The notes below the pieces were generated by a model. The model had not been told where the DNA came from. It saw only the letters and a list, made by a program, of their open reading frames with translations, and did not search any database. From Macrostomum hystrix (Eukaryota; Platyhelminthes; Macrostomidae), in contig CATNEN010000038.1 in the NCBI GenBank assembly GCA_950097015.1, forward strand, positions 19,068,001-19,132,000: DNA of 64,000 nucleotides, read 5' to 3'. Position numbers and translations under genes: made by a program. Below, in pieces: positions 46,081 to 64,000 of the stretch (the stretch's first letter is position 1; each line of letters begins with the position of its first letter).

Positions 46081-47129
46081 ATTGATCAGGGAGAGTTCAG
46101 GTCAGCAGAGTGGACAGAAATCCACAGGTCCATTGTTGCTTAATTGTGCGTCAGTTTGAGTGAAAAATTTCTAGTTCAACTCTCAATCCATATGCATCAG
46201 CTCCTTCCAGAAATCAACTATTTCTACACATATCGGACAGAAGCTCGACCCAATTCCTTGATTTGGCGGGAAGCGGGATGAAACGAGTAGAGGGACGAGA
46301 TGCAAATGTTGAATAATGATGGCCCGTGGGTTTCGGTCGAGAACTCAAGCTCAAAGCGCACGTTGAGCAGGCAGGGCTGGTCATGACGAATAAAACTTAT
46401 GTTTTACGGATCATTCTCGTCAGCTCTCTCTCTCTCTGGGTAGGAAATGCAAATGAGAAGGCGTCGATTGCAATTTACTCTCTCCTGCAGCTGGTGGCGC
46501 AGGAGCTGCAATATTTACGATCATTGCATCCCCCACCGAATCCAGGGATCCTGGGGCCAGCCTGAGAATGGGATTTTTTGGGAATTTCTTGCCCCAGATT
46601 TCCCTTTCTACGCGATTTTTTCACTTTCTCTCTCTCTTGCTCTTCAAAGGCAGGAGCCAAAAAAGGTTCTGCCGGGTTCGCCAGAGTCACACTGGCCCTG
46701 CTGCTCTTCCCCAACATTATAATCCCCATTCTGCCTGCGCTCACTGCTGATCCCATATTCGTCGATCCCATTATATCTCCCCTATTTCTCCCCCAGGTTT
46801 TCTTTTCAGAACTCGTGAGAAAATACTTATCCCATAATCTGGTTCCTTATAGTCGCAGGGATTACACGGGCCCATAGAGCAAAAGAGTGTGCAATAGAAC
46901 TTCAGTACTGGCTTTTGAAGATACAGCGACTAAAAATTCTGCTTTTGGGGACCAATGGAATAGATTTAAAGCAGGGATATCAGCGCGAAATTATTGGAAT
47001 ATAATGACAATTCGACCCGAGGCCAGTTAATATGCTAATCTGCTCATTCCACTGAATGCTGAGCACACAGTCTCACAGGTGTGTACATATGCCCTGACTT
47101 TTTCCATTGTCTCCCTTGTTCTCCCTTCT
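46081..47129. other. Intergenic DNA with overlapping short frames
   Basis: Several short overlapping frames on both strands near 46.3-46.9 kb have no recognisable domain and no splice context. I do not call a gene. The region is more G+C-rich and could be a transposon fragment or a promoter-proximal area. Confidence 0.4.
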
Positions 47130-48030
47130 TAGAAATAACTCAACTTGACCTTGAGTCTCGTAGATGAGGCTCTAGTTTCTAAGAAACAACTCAGTTTTAC
47201 CTTGAGTCTCGTAGATGAGGCTCTAGTTTCTTAGATACAACTCAGTTTTACCTTGAGTCTCGTAGATGAGGCTCTAGTTTCTTAGATACAACTCAGTTTT
47301 ACCTTGAGTCTCGTAGATGAGGCTCTATAGTTTCTTAGATACAACTCAGTTTTACCTTGAGTCTCGTAGATGAGGCTCTAGTTTCTTAGAAACAACTCAG
47401 TTTTACCTTGAGTCTCGTAGATGAGGCTCTAGTTTCTTAGAAACAACTCAACTTGACCTTGAGTCTCGTAGATGAGGCTCTAGTTTCTTAGATACAACTC
47501 AGTTTTACCTTGAGTCTCGTAGATGAGGCTCTAGTTTCTTAGAAACAACTCAGCTTGACCTTGAGTCTCATAGATGAGGCGCTAGTTTCTTAGATACAAC
47601 TCAGTTTTACCTTGAGTCTCGTAGATGAGGCGCTAGTTTCTTAGATACAACTCAGTTTTACCTTGAGTCTCGTAGATGAGGCTTTAGTTTCTTAGAAACA
47701 ACTCAGCTTGACCTTGAGTCTCATAGATGAGGCGCTAGTTTCTTAGATACAACTCAGTTTTACCTTGAGTCTCGTAGATGAGGCTCTAGCTTCTTAGAAA
47801 CAACTCAGTTTTACCATGAGTCTCATAGATGAGGCGCTAGTTTCTTAGATACAACTCAGCTTGACCTTGAGTGTCATAGATGAGGCTCTAGTTTCTTAGA
47901 AACAACTCAGCTTGACCTTGAGTCTCATAGATGAGGCGCTAGTTTCTTAGATACAACTCAGCTTGACCTTGAGTCTCGTAGATGAGGCGCTAGTTTTTTA
48001 GAAACAGCTCCCGTGACCTTGAGAGCCGTA
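47130..48030. repeat. Minisatellite, 51-bp unit
   Basis: About 17 copies of a unit containing TTGAGTCTCGTAGATGAGGC and TCTAGTTTCTTAGATACAAC. Confidence 0.95.
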
Positions 48031-48649
48031 GATTAAAGACATGCTTTCTCAGAGTCAATATCCTACGTCAGGAAGAATTATTCGCAGATCCCTTAAGTTG
48101 TCCTCCCTACTCATTCTCATTTCATCTGCTGCTTTGGCTGCAACTCAAACCACCTGTTTGTTAGCCTGAGCATTGCCTTATGAGGAGGCGATATTGGCAA
48201 ACGCATTTAGTTGACAGCGCAAATACGCGGCGGGTTAGATTTTCGGGGTAAATTGTCAATTTCTCTTGTCTGCACTTCAGTGAGGAGACGGGAGCTGCTG
48301 CTGTAGGAGATACGAGATATCGCGCGTCTTAAAAATGTCTTTCAAACTATTGCTAGTATCGCCTATTGGCAGGTTACTACGAGCGTATGTTTCAATCACT
48401 TTTAATTCCCAGGCATCTGAGCAATATCTAAAATAGGATATGGTCTTCATTCAGCTTGAATTTAATCAAATTCTGTTCCCCCAACTGAGATGACAAATTT
48501 CCTGCTTTAATTAGGAAATAAATTAGTGAAATATTGCCCTGACTCCAATGTGATAAAAAGCACCTGTTCAAAAAAAATGACAGCAACTATTGCCTTTCTA
48601 GGATATTTTTGTTACAATCCGCCCATGCGAATATCATGCAGTGAATGAT

Positions 48650-49165
48650 ACTGGCTAATGCAGTTGGATACTGGCTAATGCTGTTGGATACTGGCTAATG
48701 CAGTTGGATACTGGCTAATGCTGTTGGATACTGGCTAATGCTGTTGGATACTGGCTAATGCAATTTGATACTGGCTAATGCTGTTGGATACTGGCTAATG
48801 CTATTTGATACTGGCTAAGGTTATTTGATAACTGGCTAATGCTATTTGATAACTGGCTAATGCTATTTGATAACTGGCTAATGCTATTTGATAACTGGCT
48901 AATGCTGTTGGATTCTGGCTAATGTTGTTGGATACTGGCTAATGCTGTTGGATACTGGCTAATGTTGTTGGATACTGGCTAATGCTGTTGGATACTGGCT
49001 AATGCTGTTGGATACTGGCTAATGCTGTTGGATACTGGCTAATGCTGTTGGATACTGGCTAATGCTATTTGATACTGGCTAATACAATTTGATACTCGTA
49101 CTGGCTAATGCTGTTGGATACTGGCTAATGCTGTTGGATACTGGCTAATGCTATTTGATACTGGC
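48650..49165. repeat. Minisatellite, 20-bp unit
   Basis: About 26 copies of GATACTGGCTAATGCTGTTG, with an ATTT variant, just upstream of the glutamate receptor first coding exon. Confidence 0.95.
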
Positions 49166-49421
49166 TAAAATTTGCTATATCTATTTGATCCTGATGTCTG
49201 AAGCTGATGTATTTGAATATTGTCTAAGGCGATTGTAAAGTCTATAAGCTTCAGCCGCAAGCTATGCTATGGAAACTGGTTCTAAAAGCTAGAAACTTTG
49301 GACTAAGAACTTGTCTTTAGATTCTGTGAATTAATCTTCTTTTATTCTTAACCTTGTTGCTTTCAGATTTCAAAGTTGTCAGCCATAACTGACGGTTGCG
49401 ACAGACTGCAGCTTTTTCGCA

Positions 49422-64000
<14,579 letters not shown>

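Noticed and set aside
46326-46877. Cluster of overlapping frames of 60-99 codons
   Set aside because: No domain, no splice signals tying them together, and frames overlap on both strands.

Overview
This is eukaryotic (metazoan) nuclear DNA. Four protein-coding genes have clear spliced structure with GT-AG introns, and almost all other sequence is introns and intergenic DNA packed with private minisatellites, tRNA-derived SINE relics and DNA-transposon remnants. Gene content (carboxypeptidase D-like protease, emerin-like LEM protein, akirin, kainate-type glutamate receptor) fits a bilaterian invertebrate. A spiralian such as a flatworm is plausible, but the sequence does not fix the species.

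Layout. 0.7-7.4 kb, minus strand: a nine-exon carboxypeptidase D-like gene with one intact M14 catalytic domain, one degenerate domain and a probable GPI-anchor tail. 9.2-21.0 kb, minus strand: three coding exons of a LEM-domain inner nuclear membrane protein; its 5' UTR is also spliced, so transcription starts further right. 33.7-34.4 kb, plus: akirin in two exons. 49.4-64.0 kb, plus: eleven exons of a kainate-type ionotropic glutamate receptor, cut by the window end. 37-49 kb is mainly intergenic satellite DNA, including a 2.44-kb tandem duplication.

The most interesting system is an amplified C/D-box snoRNA family. I count 26 copies (about 19 with all key parts) between 11.0 and 25.8 kb. 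All are on the minus strand, in the sense direction of the LEM gene and inside its introns. Each copy of about 100 nt has a terminal stem, a C box (AUGAUGA), a D box (CUGA), a central hairpin and two guides. The guides are complementary to two overlapping parts of one run of 28S rRNA (CAAAUGCCUCG and CUCGUCAUCUA, domain IV). Two structural subtypes alternate. Segmental duplication spread the array, and one copy appears to be a recombination chimera. A Crypton tyrosine-recombinase gene, with Phe where the catalytic Tyr is expected, lies antisense inside the same intron.

The genes show no shared pathway. The functional link visible here is host gene to intronic snoRNA: splicing of the LEM pre-mRNA would release the guide RNAs.
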